64,000 nucleotides of DNA from Propionicimonas sp020161015 (GCF_964266745.1 NZ_CAXWGX010000001.1:434001-498000); one strand, 5' to 3'. Positions 24,049 through 31,578 are shown, numbered from the stretch's first letter. Notes: generated by a model not told the origin, from the letters alone. Program-made: numbers and translations.

Positions 24049-24840
24049 TCAGATGTAGGGGGTCGTGACGGAGCCGGGGTACGCACCGAGCGCACCGAGC
24101 AGGCCACGGCCGACCTCACGAGCGGCGATGATCGCCTGGCGGACCGCACCGGAGTCGCCACTGAAGAACGAGATGACCTCGTTGGAGTAGCTGGTGCCGG
24201 CGGCGGGGCTTGCGTACCCGATGACGTCGATGGTCGATGCCTTCACCGCGGTGTCGGCCAGGACCACGCCGATGGCGGCGGGGGCGCCGACGGTGATGCC
24301 GAAGGACTTGCCGAGCGGAGCGCCGAACGCCTTGTTCAGGGCGTAGGAGGCCCGCGCGGTGTACTGGAACTCCAGGTGTCCGGCGTCGTTGGCGTAGACA
24401 TCGCCGAAGGTGCGGTCGAGCTCGCTCAGGGCGACCTCGACGGCCCGGCGGGCGTCGGAGACGTCCACGGCACCGAAGACGATCAACGAGCCGTGACCGG
24501 CGCCACCCTTGGTGTCGCGCGGGAGCTCGATGGTGACGATCTCGGTGTTGGTCGCCTTGACGGCCTCGTCCGCGGCGAAGATGTGCGGGCCGGCGCCGGT
24601 GCGGGCACCCAGGATGCCGATCGACTTGTACTTCGGGTCGATCTTCATCAGGGCGTGGATCTGGGGATCGACGTTGGCGATCACCAGGCCGATGGTGTCG
24701 CCCAGCGGGTTGCAGCCGACGTACTCGGTGCTGGCCGGACGGGCACCTGCGGGTGCGGGGGCTGCTGCGGGAGCAGCGCCGCCGTCGATCTTCTTCATGA
24801 CGGCGGACATGATCTGGTTGACCAGTTCTTCACTTGCCAT
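24049..24840 (-). CDS. pduB: Trimeric shell protein with tandem BMC domains (PduB)
   Basis: 263 residues. Residues 2-20 (ASEELVNQIMSAVMKKID) are an amphipathic helix; in Salmonella the PduB N-terminus ties cargo to the shell. After an Ala/Pro linker come two BMC folds: one from TEYVGCNPLGDTIGLVIANV through GILGARTGAGPHIFAADEAV, and a second with FGITVGAPAAIGVVLADTAV and IDVIGYASPAAGTSYSNEV. The trimer forms a pseudo-hexagonal tile whose central pore may pass larger molecules. Second gene of the operon, 14 bases after pduA. Confidence 0.93.
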   Translation of the reverse strand: MASEELVNQIMSAVMKKIDGGAAPAAAPAPAGARPASTEYVGCNPLGDTIGLVIANVDPQIHALMKIDPKYKSIGILGARTGAGPHIFAADEAVKATNTEIVTIELPRDTKGGAGHGSLIVFGAVDVSDARRAVEVALSELDRTFGDVYANDAGHLEFQYTARASYALNKAFGAPLGKSFGITVGAPAAIGVVLADTAVKASTIDVIGYASPAAGTSYSNEVISFFSGDSGAVRQAIIAAREVGRGLLGALGAYPGSVTTPYI

Positions 24841-24854
24841 GGGGACTCACTCCC

Positions 24855-25133
24855 TCACTTGTCCGCGGACGGGAGGATCTTCTCCACATCGGTGTGCGGG
24901 CGCGGGATCACGTGGACCGAGACGAGCTCGCCGACGTTCTGGGCGGCAACGGCGCCGGCGTCGGTGGCGGCCTTGACCGCGCCGACATCGCCGCGGACGA
25001 GCACGGTGACCAGACCCGAGCCCACTCGCTGGCTTCCGATGAGAACGACGTTGGCAGACTTCACCATCGCGTCTGCGGCTTCAACGGCGGCGACGAAACC
25101 CTTCGTCTCCACCATTCCGAGGGCTTCTTGCAT
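24855..25133 (-). CDS. pduA: Hexameric shell protein (BMC domain, PduA), first gene of the pdu operon
   Basis: 92 residues. A canonical single BMC domain: EALGMVETKGFVAAVEAADA, VVLIGSQRVGSGLVTVLVRG, DVGAVKAATDAGAVAA and VSVHVIPRPHTDVEKILPS. PduA hexamers form most of the facet, with a pore selective for propanediol over propionaldehyde. The ATG follows a GGAGGAG site by 6 to 8 bases. It heads a 15-gene minus-strand operon ending with pduP at 13082, in which every gap is under 40 bases and several genes overlap. Confidence 0.93.
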   Translation of the reverse strand: MQEALGMVETKGFVAAVEAADAMVKSANVVLIGSQRVGSGLVTVLVRGDVGAVKAATDAGAVAAQNVGELVSVHVIPRPHTDVEKILPSADK

Positions 25134-25143
25134 TCCAGACTCC

Positions 25144-25178
25144 TCCGTTGGGTCGGTGCTTCACCGGAGCCGACACTG
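25144..25178 (-). promoter_or_regulatory. Motif upstream of pduA shared with the pocR upstream region
   Basis: Read on the minus strand: AGTGTCGGC, 10 bases, CACCGACCCAAC, then GGAGG. The pocR upstream region at 28594-28620 has AGTGTCGGCACCGATCCAAC followed by CGGAGG, without the 10-base insert. The shared blocks may be an operator (for PocR or another regulator) or a conserved leader. Binding is inferred. Confidence 0.5.
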
Positions 25179-25194
25179 GCCCCGGTCGTTGTTG

Positions 25195-25200
25195 AGGCTA
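25195..25200 (-). promoter_or_regulatory. Candidate -10 box of the pdu operon
   Basis: TAGCCT on the minus strand 62 bases upstream of pduA. No good -35, which would fit a promoter that needs an activator such as PocR. The rest of the 278-base gap to pduU holds the pduU promoter and an inverted repeat. Confidence 0.4.
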
Positions 25201-25277
25201 GGTCGCGGGCACGGCACGAAACGGACCTCGGGCGATCCCTTTCGGGTCGCTTTCCTGACCCAAGGACGACCAAAAAT

Positions 25278-25306
25278 TGCACCTGCCGCGACCAATTCGT
25301 GCAGGT
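25278..25306. promoter_or_regulatory. Nested inverted repeats in the pduA-pduU divergent gap
   Basis: TGCAC (25278-25282) and GTGCA (25299-25303) are inverted, as are ACCTGC (25281-25286) and GCAGGT (25301-25306). The spot is more AT-rich than its surroundings and lies between the two divergent transcription units, a reasonable place for a shared operator. No protein is assigned. Confidence 0.4.
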
Positions 25307-25328
25307 CAGCACAGGACGGTCCGGGCGG

Positions 25329-25357
25329 TTGACACTGCCGCCCCTGCTGCTCACGAT
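25329..25357 (+). promoter_or_regulatory. Promoter of pduU-pduV
   Basis: A perfect -35 TTGACA at 25329-25334, a 17-base spacer and a weaker -10 CACGAT at 25352-25357. Transcription would start near 25364, giving a leader of about 48 bases that ends in a GAGGAGAGG ribosome site. Confidence 0.6.
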
Positions 25358-25411
25358 GGGCTCGTCGGGACGGGCGCCGCTGCCCCCGCTCCGGCCCCGA
25401 GGAGAGGTGTC

Positions 25412-25753
25412 ATGTCGGAGAAGCAGCGCATCATCCAGGAGTTCGTCCCGGGCAAGCAGGTGACGCTGGCCCACGTCGTGGCGAACCCCGACGCGCGGCT
25501 GTACCCGAAGATCGGCCTGCCGCCCGGCGGCGGTGCGATCGGGGTGATGACCATCACGCCCAGCGAGGCCTCGATCATCGCCGCGGACGTCGCCACCAAG
25601 GCCGCGGCCGTCGAGCTCGGCTTCGTCGACCGCTTCTCCGGCTCCCTGGTCGTGATCGGCCGGCTCACCGACGTCCAGTCGGCGGTGGAGAGCGTGGTCA
25701 GCACGCTGTGCGACGAGCTCGGCTTCGCGCGTCCGCCGTTGACGCACACGTGA
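25412..25753 (+). CDS. pduU: Permuted BMC shell protein (PduU/EutS)
   Basis: 113 residues. EKQRIIQEFVPGKQVTLAHV at the start is the PduU/EutS signature that forms the beta-barrel plug above the hexamer pore. The body has LPPGGGAIGVMTITPSEASI and RFSGSLVVIGRLTDVQSAVE, a circularly permuted BMC domain. The ATG has a GAGGAGAGG site. It is transcribed away from the main operon from its own promoter and overlaps pduV by 4 bases. Confidence 0.92.
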   Translation: MSEKQRIIQEFVPGKQVTLAHVVANPDARLYPKIGLPPGGGAIGVMTITPSEASIIAADVATKAAAVELGFVDRFSGSLVVIGRLTDVQSAVESVVSTLCDELGFARPPLTHT

Positions 25754-26175
25754 AGCGGATCCTCCTCGTCGGCAGCGTCGGTTGCGGCAAGACCACCCTG
25801 CTCCAGCGGCTGCACGGCGACGACCTGGTGTACTCCAAGACCGAGTCGATCTACGCGGAGGGCCAGGTGGTCGACACCCCGGGGGAGTACCTCGAACTGC
25901 CGTGGTTCAAGCACGCGCTGCGGCTGGCGTCCTTCGAGGTGGAGCTGGTGGTGCTGCTCGCCTCCGCGACGGTCTACGAGGCGAAGTTCCCGCCCGGCTT
26001 CACGACCTTCTTCATGCCGCCCTCGATCGGCGTCGTGACCAAGACCGACATCGCCACCCCCGAGCAGGTCTCGATCGCCGGCGACTACCTGCGGCTCGCC
26101 GGGGTCACCGAGACGCTGTCGGTCTCCGCCCTCACCGGGGACGGCATGGCGGCCCTCACCGAGCGGCTCGCCTGA
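25750..26175 (+). CDS. pduV: EutP/PduV-family P-loop GTPase-like protein
   Basis: 141 residues. Walker A GSVGCGKTTLLQRL near residue 8, a VDTPGEYLELPWF segment (switch II, DxPG) near residue 40, and VTKTDIA (the NKxD-like motif, with T for N) near residue 96. This is the EutP/PduV family associated with microcompartments; the Salmonella PduV binds the outside of the shell and affects its movement. The GTG start overlaps the pduU stop (GTGA), giving coupled translation. Ends 9 bases before the convergent pduQ stop. Confidence 0.88.
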   Translation: MKRILLVGSVGCGKTTLLQRLHGDDLVYSKTESIYAEGQVVDTPGEYLELPWFKHALRLASFEVELVVLLASATVYEAKFPPGFTTFFMPPSIGVVTKTDIATPEQVSIAGDYLRLAGVTETLSVSALTGDGMAALTERLA

Positions 26176-26184
26176 CCGCGTCCG

Positions 26185-27315
26185 TCAGACGATGGCGTGG
26201 AGGATGCCGGCCAGGTCGCCCTCGGTCGCCGGGACGGGGTTGCCGGACGTGCAGAAGTCCTTGCGGGCCGTCGCGGCCAGCGTCGGGATCGCTGCGCGGA
26301 ACTCGTTGGCGTCGATGCCGGCCTCGGTGATGCTGCCCGGCATCTCGAGCTCGCGGCGCAGCCGCTCCAGCCAGCCCACCAGGCCGAACACGACGTTGCG
26401 GTCACTGGACGCGGTGAGGCCGATCGCCTTCGCCAGGCTGACGTAGCGGCGGCCGACGTCGGAGACGTAGCTCGGGCGGACACCGAGCACGCCGGCGTTG
26501 TACTCGATCACGTGCGGCAGCAGGATGCCGTTGAGCCGGCCGTGGGCCACCTTGAACGACCCGCCGATGGAGTGCGACAGGCTGTGCACGATTCCGAGCC
26601 CGGCGTTCTGGAAGGCGATCCCGGCCATCGTCGCCCCGGTGTGCTGGTGCTCGCGGGCCTTCAGGTCGGTATTGCTGCGGAAGCTGCGCACCAGGTAGGT
26701 GTCGGCGATCCGGAGCGCCTTCTCGGCCAGGGCGTCGGAGAAGTCGTTGTGCCCCAGCGCGACGTAGGCCTCGATGGCGTGGCTGACCGCGTCCATGCCG
26801 GAGTCGGCGACCAGCCGCGGCGGTGCCGTCGCGACGGCCTCGGGATCGAGGATGGCCACGTCGGGCAGCATGTCGTCGGAGAACAGCGGGAGCTTCACGT
26901 GGCTGTGCGGGTCGGTGACGACGGAGAACGACGTCACCTCCGAACCGGTGCCGCTCGTGGTGGGGATCACGTAGAAGCCGGCGTCCGTGCGGTGGCCCTG
27001 CTCGAGCGCGAGCTTGCGGACCGCCTTGGCCGTGTCGATCGGCGACCCGCCGCCGAGCGCCACCATCGCCTCGGGCCCGAAGGCGAGGAACGCCCGCAAT
27101 CCCGCGGCGACGGCCGTGATGTCGGGATTCGGGATGACCTGGTCGAACACCTCGACGGTCGCCGCAGACAGCGCGTTGCGCACCTGGCCCATCAACGGCG
27201 TCGTCGCCATGAACGAGTCGGTGATGATCAGGACCCGGCGCCCGTCGAGGTCGGACAGTGCCGACAGCGAATCAGGCCCGTAGCAGAGCGTTGTGGTGAG
27301 CTGGAAGCGAAACAC
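26185..27315 (-). CDS. pduQ: Iron-containing alcohol dehydrogenase (PduQ-type 1-propanol dehydrogenase)
   Basis: 376 residues of the group III, iron-dependent alcohol dehydrogenase family. The NAD site is ALGGGSPIDTAKAV near residue 90 and PTTSGTGSEVTSFSVV follows. Metal ligands come from the ADSGMDAVSHAIEAYVA and IVHSLSHSIGGSFKVAHGRL segments (Asp and three His). It reduces propionaldehyde to 1-propanol and returns NAD+ to PduP. The GTG at 27315 has a GGGAGA site 7 bases before it; an upstream in-frame extension lies inside pocR. The gene begins 44 bases before pocR ends, so the two are probably co-transcribed and coupled. Confidence 0.88.
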   Translation of the reverse strand: MFRFQLTTTLCYGPDSLSALSDLDGRRVLIITDSFMATTPLMGQVRNALSAATVEVFDQVIPNPDITAVAAGLRAFLAFGPEAMVALGGGSPIDTAKAVRKLALEQGHRTDAGFYVIPTTSGTGSEVTSFSVVTDPHSHVKLPLFSDDMLPDVAILDPEAVATAPPRLVADSGMDAVSHAIEAYVALGHNDFSDALAEKALRIADTYLVRSFRSNTDLKAREHQHTGATMAGIAFQNAGLGIVHSLSHSIGGSFKVAHGRLNGILLPHVIEYNAGVLGVRPSYVSDVGRRYVSLAKAIGLTASSDRNVVFGLVGWLERLRRELEMPGSITEAGIDANEFRAAIPTLAATARKDFCTSGNPVPATEGDLAGILHAIV

Positions 27316-28588
27316 CGGTCGGTCTCCCGTCGCGCGTAGAAGCCCGACGCCGGTACTCGCTGGGAGACACACCGGTGTGCGCCCGGAACACCCTGGAGAA
27401 GTAGTTCACCTGGTTGAAGTCGAGCTCCGTTGCGATCCTCTGAACCGGCATCTGCGTGCAAGCTAACATCAGCTCCGCACGCGAGATCCGCCACGCTGTG
27501 ACATACGACACGAATGTGTAGCCGGTGACCGATTTGAACAACTTCGACAGGTGGCCGGGCGACCAGTGCGTGGCCGCGGCCGCCTCGGTGAGCGACAGCG
27601 CCCGGTTCGGGTGCCGCGCGATGTCGTTGAGCAGGTCGCGCAGGTCGCGGTTGCGGTGGGGCCGTCCGCGCAGGATCTCGTCCAGGACCGTGCCCAGCAG
27701 GCGCTCGAAGTAGAGCTGCATCTGGTACCGGTTGACCGACGCCGCCCTGCGTTCCCGGTAGCGCTCCACCATCTGTGACAGGTGCGGGACGAGCCTCGGC
27801 GCGCAGTCCCTGGCGATGTCGACGACCTGGTCCTCCAGCCGGGCGATCCCCTCCCTCAGGTCTTCGGCCTCGGCGTAGACGGTGTCCAGCAGCTGGCTCA
27901 CCTCGGCGTAGGCGCCGGCGAGGTCCTCGGACTCCAGCGCCGCCTGCAGGGCCCCGTGCGGCCGTGCCGGCGCCGGACGGTGCGCGTTCGGGCTGGGCAC
28001 CACCTGGACGGGGACGATCCGCGGCAGCGGCCGTTCGGGCGTCCCGGAGGCGGGCAGCGGGTGCTGCGGGCCGAGGCGCTTCGGCAGCCGGACGCCCTCG
28101 ATGCTCTCGCTGAGGCCGAGCAACGTCTTGGCCGCCGCGGCGACGCGCCGCAGGTTCGACTCGGGCACCTGCTTGTACAGCTCCTCGAGCTGGCCGTCGC
28201 CGTGCCAGGAGGAGAGGCCGGTGAGGTAGCCCGGTTGCTCGGCCTCGGGCACGCGCACCTGCCCGCACAGGATGGCGCCGACGTACTTGTCGCCGTCGGT
28301 GACCGGCACCGAGAAGTCGACCAGGCCCGAGTGGCACCGGTAGATGTGCGGCGCGCCCTCGATCAGCGACTGCAGGCCGCCGTGGGCGTCGCACCCGTAG
28401 CACAGTTTGCTGCGGACAGGGTCGCTCCGCATGAGGCGGCAGAAGTCCGTGAACGCGTAGACGCTGGTCACGGGGACCCCGCGCGTGTCCACGGCGACAG
28501 TCGCGAGGCCCGTTGCCTCTGAGAAGTCCTCAAGTACTTTCTGGAGCTGGCCGAGGTCCAGCACCGCCCCAATCCCAAGCTCAGCCAT
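27272..28588 (-). CDS. pocR: AraC-family regulator with N-terminal PocR sensor domain
   Basis: 438 residues. The N-terminus is a PocR domain: LGQLQKVLEDFSEATGLATV, VTSVYAFTDFCRLMRSDP, a Cys cluster (CYGCDAHGG, then YRCHSGL), and VGAILCGQVR. A middle part is Pro-rich then helical. The C-terminal 100 residues are an AraC/XylS double helix-turn-helix: SLTEAAAATHWSPGHLSKLF and RIATELDFNQVNYFSRVFRA with the GVSPSEYRRR end. In enteric bacteria PocR senses 1,2-propanediol and turns on pdu and cob genes; the same role is inferred here. The ATG at 28588 has GGAGG 5 bases upstream. Confidence 0.9.
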   Translation of the reverse strand: MAELGIGAVLDLGQLQKVLEDFSEATGLATVAVDTRGVPVTSVYAFTDFCRLMRSDPVRSKLCYGCDAHGGLQSLIEGAPHIYRCHSGLVDFSVPVTDGDKYVGAILCGQVRVPEAEQPGYLTGLSSWHGDGQLEELYKQVPESNLRRVAAAAKTLLGLSESIEGVRLPKRLGPQHPLPASGTPERPLPRIVPVQVVPSPNAHRPAPARPHGALQAALESEDLAGAYAEVSQLLDTVYAEAEDLREGIARLEDQVVDIARDCAPRLVPHLSQMVERYRERRAASVNRYQMQLYFERLLGTVLDEILRGRPHRNRDLRDLLNDIARHPNRALSLTEAAAATHWSPGHLSKLFKSVTGYTFVSYVTAWRISRAELMLACTQMPVQRIATELDFNQVNYFSRVFRAHTGVSPSEYRRRASTRDGRPTGVSLPAHHNALLRA

Positions 28589-28593
28589 TGATG

Positions 28594-28643
28594 CCTCCGG
28601 TTGGATCGGTGCCGACACTAGTCCTGCCGGGACGGGCTGTGAA
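28594..28643 (-). promoter_or_regulatory. pocR promoter and shared upstream motif
   Basis: On the minus strand -35 TTCACA (28638-28643), a 17-base spacer and -10 TAGTGT (28615-28620). The -10 runs into the AGTGTCGGC...CCAAC motif that also precedes pduA. A palindrome ACCGATCGGT at 28655-28664 lies just upstream of the -35. Together these suggest autoregulation and shared control; binding is not shown. Confidence 0.6.
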
Positions 28644-28862
28644 GGGACGGTCCCACCGATCGGTTTCGGTGCCGTCCGGCGCTCCCCCTTCCGCTGGGAG
28701 CGCGAGCGCAGTACACTCCCCGCCCCCTCGCCAGGGACGCCGTTCCGGGGCCTTGCGCGACATCGGCGGACCGGCGCCGGAAAGGTGTACGAACTCGTCC
28801 GAACCGACGAAATCCAAAGCCAACTCTCAGGAAATCAGCGTGGTGTCCCCCGCCGTGGGGAC
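28644..28862. other. Gene-free stretch between pocR and the 3-hydroxyacyl-CoA dehydrogenase
   Basis: Apart from the ACCGATCGGT palindrome next to the pocR promoter, I see no gene, tRNA or clear repeat here. It is followed by a promoter-like and hairpin-rich part listed separately. Confidence 0.5.
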
Positions 28863-28868
28863 TACAAT
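28863..28868 (+). promoter_or_regulatory. -10-like box ahead of a hairpin element
   Basis: TACAAT, close to consensus. The -35 position (GTGGTG at 17 bases) is weak. A transcript from here would pass through the hairpin at 28910-28944 before the dehydrogenase gene. Confidence 0.4.
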
Positions 28869-28909
28869 CGCCGACAGGTGTTTTGCTTCACAGCAGTCCT
28901 TTAGGGATA

Positions 28910-28944
28910 GGGGACGCAAGCCCCGCCTCCATCCAAGGCGGGGC
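28910..28944 (+). other. Two mutually exclusive hairpins; possible IS200/IS605-type end or leader structure
   Basis: GGGG (28910-28913) can pair with CCCC (28921-28924) around ACGCAAG. The same CCCC is part of a 9-bp stem, GCCCCGCCT (28920-28928) with AGGCGGGGC (28936-28944), around a 7-base loop, followed by CCCTTTT. The GC-rich hairpin resembles those at the right end of TnpB-carrying insertion sequences, but no tnpA or tnpB is near. A terminator in the leader of the next gene is the other reading. Identity is open. Confidence 0.35.
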
Positions 28945-29047
28945 TGAACCCTTTTCTGGGGTCCTGTCGCGCGCCTCCTCCACTCCCGCCCCACCCGTCG
29001 CCGCGGCGGGTGCATCATGGCCCTGGGCAGAGGAGAGGGACGCCGAG

Positions 29048-29917
29048 ATGGACGCCGACGACATCCGCACCGTGCTGGTTGTGGGGGCCGGGACGATGGG
29101 ACAGCAGATCGCCCTGCAGTGCGCGGCGCACGGCTTCGCCGTGACGCTGCTGGACACCGAACGGGCCGCCCTCGACCGGGCCCGTGCCCGCCTGGACGCG
29201 CTCGCCGGGCACGTCGCGTCCGACCCCGCCTTCGCCCACACCGACGTGGTGGCCGACGTGGCCCGCATCAGCGCGACGACCGACCCGGCGGAGGCCGCGC
29301 ACGAGGCCGACCTGGTCTCGGAGTCGGTGCCGGAGGACCCGGCGCTGAAGGGCCGTGTGTTCGCCGAACTCGACCGGCTCTGCCCTGCGCGCACGATCTT
29401 CGCCACGAACACGTCCTCGCTGGTGCCGTCGCTGTTCGCGGACGCCACCGGCCGGCCGGACCGCCTCGCTGCGCTGCACTTCCACCAGCCGGTGTGGTCG
29501 GCCACCATCGTGGACGTCATGCCTCACCCGGGCACCTCCCCGGAGACCGTCGAGACCCTGGTCGGGTTCGCCGGGAGAATCGGCCAGGTCCCGATCCGCC
29601 TCCTGCGCGAGAGTCCGGGCTACGTGTTCAACGCGATGTACAACGCCCTCAACCGCGAGGCGATCACCCTCGCAGCCAACGGGGTGGCCACGGTGGAGGA
29701 CATCGACCGCGCGTGGACGACTGTGACGAAGATGCCGAACGGACCGTTCGGCATGCTCGACCACGTGGGGATCGACACCGCGTGGCACATCACCGACTAC
29801 TGGGCTCGCACGCTGGGCGACCCGCAGCTCACCCGCAACGCCGCCTTCCTCAAGGGCTACCTCGACCAGGGCCGGGCAGGGGTGAAGAGCGGCCGGGGGT
29901 TCTACGACTACCGCTAG
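29048..29917 (+). CDS. 3-hydroxyacyl-CoA dehydrogenase family protein
   Basis: 289 residues. Rossmann NAD site VLVVGAGTMGQQIALQCAAHG at the start, with Asp in LLDTE as the ribose ligand. SESVPEDPALKGRVFAELD and IFATNTSSLVPS follow the family, then the catalytic His region reads LAALHFHQPVW rather than the usual HFFNPV; a C-terminal helical domain has PGYVFNAMYNALNREA and PNGPFGMLDHVGIDTAWHI. It should oxidise or reduce a 3-hydroxyacyl-CoA or similar 3-hydroxyacid; HFHQPV variants suggest a different acyl group from butyryl-CoA. The ATG at 29048 has AGGAGAGGGA upstream. Confidence 0.83.
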   Translation: MDADDIRTVLVVGAGTMGQQIALQCAAHGFAVTLLDTERAALDRARARLDALAGHVASDPAFAHTDVVADVARISATTDPAEAAHEADLVSESVPEDPALKGRVFAELDRLCPARTIFATNTSSLVPSLFADATGRPDRLAALHFHQPVWSATIVDVMPHPGTSPETVETLVGFAGRIGQVPIRLLRESPGYVFNAMYNALNREAITLAANGVATVEDIDRAWTTVTKMPNGPFGMLDHVGIDTAWHITDYWARTLGDPQLTRNAAFLKGYLDQGRAGVKSGRGFYDYR

Positions 29918-29923
29918 CCGCGA

Positions 29924-30847
29924 CTAGGGGGTGACGACGATCTTGCCCCGCGTGTGCCCGGATTCGAGCGCGCGGTAGGCGTCCACCGCATGCTCGAGGT
30001 CGTACACCGCGGACACGTGGACGCGCAGTCGACCGTCGGCGACCAGGCCGGCAAGCTCCGCGAGGTCGTCCCGATCGGGGCGGACCCACACGTACTGCCC
30101 GCCGAACTCCGACGCCGCCCGCCCGTCGGCGATCGACACGACAGATCCGCCGGGCCTGAGCAGGTCGGGCGTGACGTCGAGGGCCGCGCCGCCGACGCAG
30201 TCGAGAACGACGTCGAAGCCGTCCGGAGCGACGGCGCGCGCGGCGGCCACCAGACCCTCCCCGTAGGCGACCGGCTCGGCGCCCAGGCTGCGGAGGAACT
30301 CGTGGTTGGCCGGGCCGGCCGTGCCGACCACCCTGGCGCCGGCCAGCACGGCGAGCTGCGTGGCGAACGCCCCGACGCCGCCGGCCGCGGCGTGCACCAG
30401 CACCGTGTCGCCCTCGCGGAGCCCGGAGCGGCGGATGCTCTGCAGGGCGGTGAGCCCGGTGAGCGGGAGGGCGGCCGCGTCCTCGAAGCTCACGGTGGCG
30501 GGCTTGCGGGTCGCCGTCCGCACCGGCACGGCGACCAGCTCGGCGAGCGTGCCGGAGTGCACGACGTCCGCGCGGGCGTAGGCGAGGACCTCGTCTCCTG
30601 CGACGAACTCCGGGGTGTCGAGCCCCGGCCTCACCACCACTCCGGCGACGTCCCACCCCGGGACGGCGGGGAAGATCGTGTCGATCAGCCCGGCGAGGTA
30701 GCCCTCGCGCACCTTGTAGTCGACCGGGTTGATGCCCGCGGCGAGCACCTTGACCAGCATGGTGTCCGGGCCGATGTGGGGGTCGGGGACCTCGCCCACC
30801 GTCATCACGCCGGGCCCACCGAATTCGTTGTAGTGCAGTGCTCTCAC
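29924..30847 (-). CDS. Zinc-free medium-chain dehydrogenase (NADPH:quinone reductase type)
   Basis: 307 residues. The N-terminus, RALHYNEFGGPGVMTVGEVP with VKVLAAGINPVDYKVREG, is that of quinone oxidoreductases. The NADP site is VHAAAGGVGAFATQLAVLAG near residue 145. The Cys and His zinc ligands of alcohol dehydrogenases are absent. It probably reduces quinones or activated alkenes with NADPH. The GTG at 30847 begins family similarity; no good ribosome site precedes it. Convergent with the dehydrogenase at 29048; divergent from the pentapeptide gene at 30907. Confidence 0.85.
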   Translation of the reverse strand: MRALHYNEFGGPGVMTVGEVPDPHIGPDTMLVKVLAAGINPVDYKVREGYLAGLIDTIFPAVPGWDVAGVVVRPGLDTPEFVAGDEVLAYARADVVHSGTLAELVAVPVRTATRKPATVSFEDAAALPLTGLTALQSIRRSGLREGDTVLVHAAAGGVGAFATQLAVLAGARVVGTAGPANHEFLRSLGAEPVAYGEGLVAAARAVAPDGFDVVLDCVGGAALDVTPDLLRPGGSVVSIADGRAASEFGGQYVWVRPDRDDLAELAGLVADGRLRVHVSAVYDLEHAVDAYRALESGHTRGKIVVTP

Positions 30848-30906
30848 CCCAAGGCCAACCGTTCGCCCGCGCGCGGCATTCCCTCCCCCGGGGCTAGGGT
30901 GCGGGA

Positions 30907-31578
30907 GTGCCGACCGTCCCCGACCCCGAGCCCGCACCCCCGCGCTTCCCGCGCGTGCGGCTCGGCGCGCTGGCCCAGGCGGGGCTCGCGGACGTGGTGG
31001 ACGGCGACACCGACCTCGACGCGGTCTCGGTCGCCGGGGTGCGGGCGGAGTCGCTGAGCTGGACGGGGCGACGCCGGCTCGGGTCCTCCCGGGTGGAGGA
31101 CCTGGGCACGGCCAGCTGGAGCGCCCCCGCCGCGTCCTTCGTCGACTCGTTCCTCGAAGGGCTCGAGGTGACCGCACTGGACGCGAGCGGCTCGAGCTGG
31201 TGGAACGTCACGGTGACCGCGAGCCGGATCGGCTCGGCGGAGCTGTACGACAGCACGTGGCGCGGCGTGCGGTTCCGCCGGTGCAAGCTCGGCTACCTGA
31301 ACCTCAGGGGCGCCCGGCTCACCGACGTCGAGTTCGCCGACTGCGTCATCACCGACCTCGACCTCGCCCGCGCGAGCGCCACCCGGGTGGCGTTCCCCGG
31401 GACCCGCATCGGACGCCTCGAGCCGACCGGGGCGAGGCTCGTCGACGTCGACCTCCGCGGCGCCGCCGTGGACGACGTCGGCGACGCAGAGGGTCTGCGC
31501 GGGGCGACGATCACCACGACGCAGCTGCTCGACCTCGCGCCGGCCCTCGCCGCGCGCCTGGGCATCCGGGTCGACTGA
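30907..31578 (+). CDS. Pentapeptide-repeat-like protein
   Basis: 223 residues. The middle (about residues 85-190) shows five-residue periodicity with a small or hydrophobic residue at the centre: LYDSTWRGVRFRRCKLGYLN, LRGARLTDVEFADCVITDLD, and LEPTGARLVDVDLRGAAVDD. This predicts a right-handed beta-helix. Such proteins sometimes mimic DNA or protect gyrase, but no specific role can be given. A TAGGGT box exactly 6 bases before the GTG indicates a leaderless start. Confidence 0.75.
   Translation: MPTVPDPEPAPPRFPRVRLGALAQAGLADVVDGDTDLDAVSVAGVRAESLSWTGRRRLGSSRVEDLGTASWSAPAASFVDSFLEGLEVTALDASGSSWWNVTVTASRIGSAELYDSTWRGVRFRRCKLGYLNLRGARLTDVEFADCVITDLDLARASATRVAFPGTRIGRLEPTGARLVDVDLRGAAVDDVGDAEGLRGATITTTQLLDLAPALAARLGIRVD

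Noticed and set aside
21764..24058. A 764-codon plus-strand frame opposite pduC and pduD
   Set aside because: Shadow of the dehydratase genes; no start site and no recognisable domain.
25134..25411. A second cobalamin riboswitch upstream of pduA or pduU
   Set aside because: No B12 box or GCCGGTG hairpin is present on either strand in this gap.
28910..28944. Cyclic-di-GMP riboswitch (GGGACGCAA resembles part of the GEMM motif)
   Set aside because: The required GGCAAACC-type 5' half and the tetraloop-receptor pattern are missing. Only a short resemblance remains.
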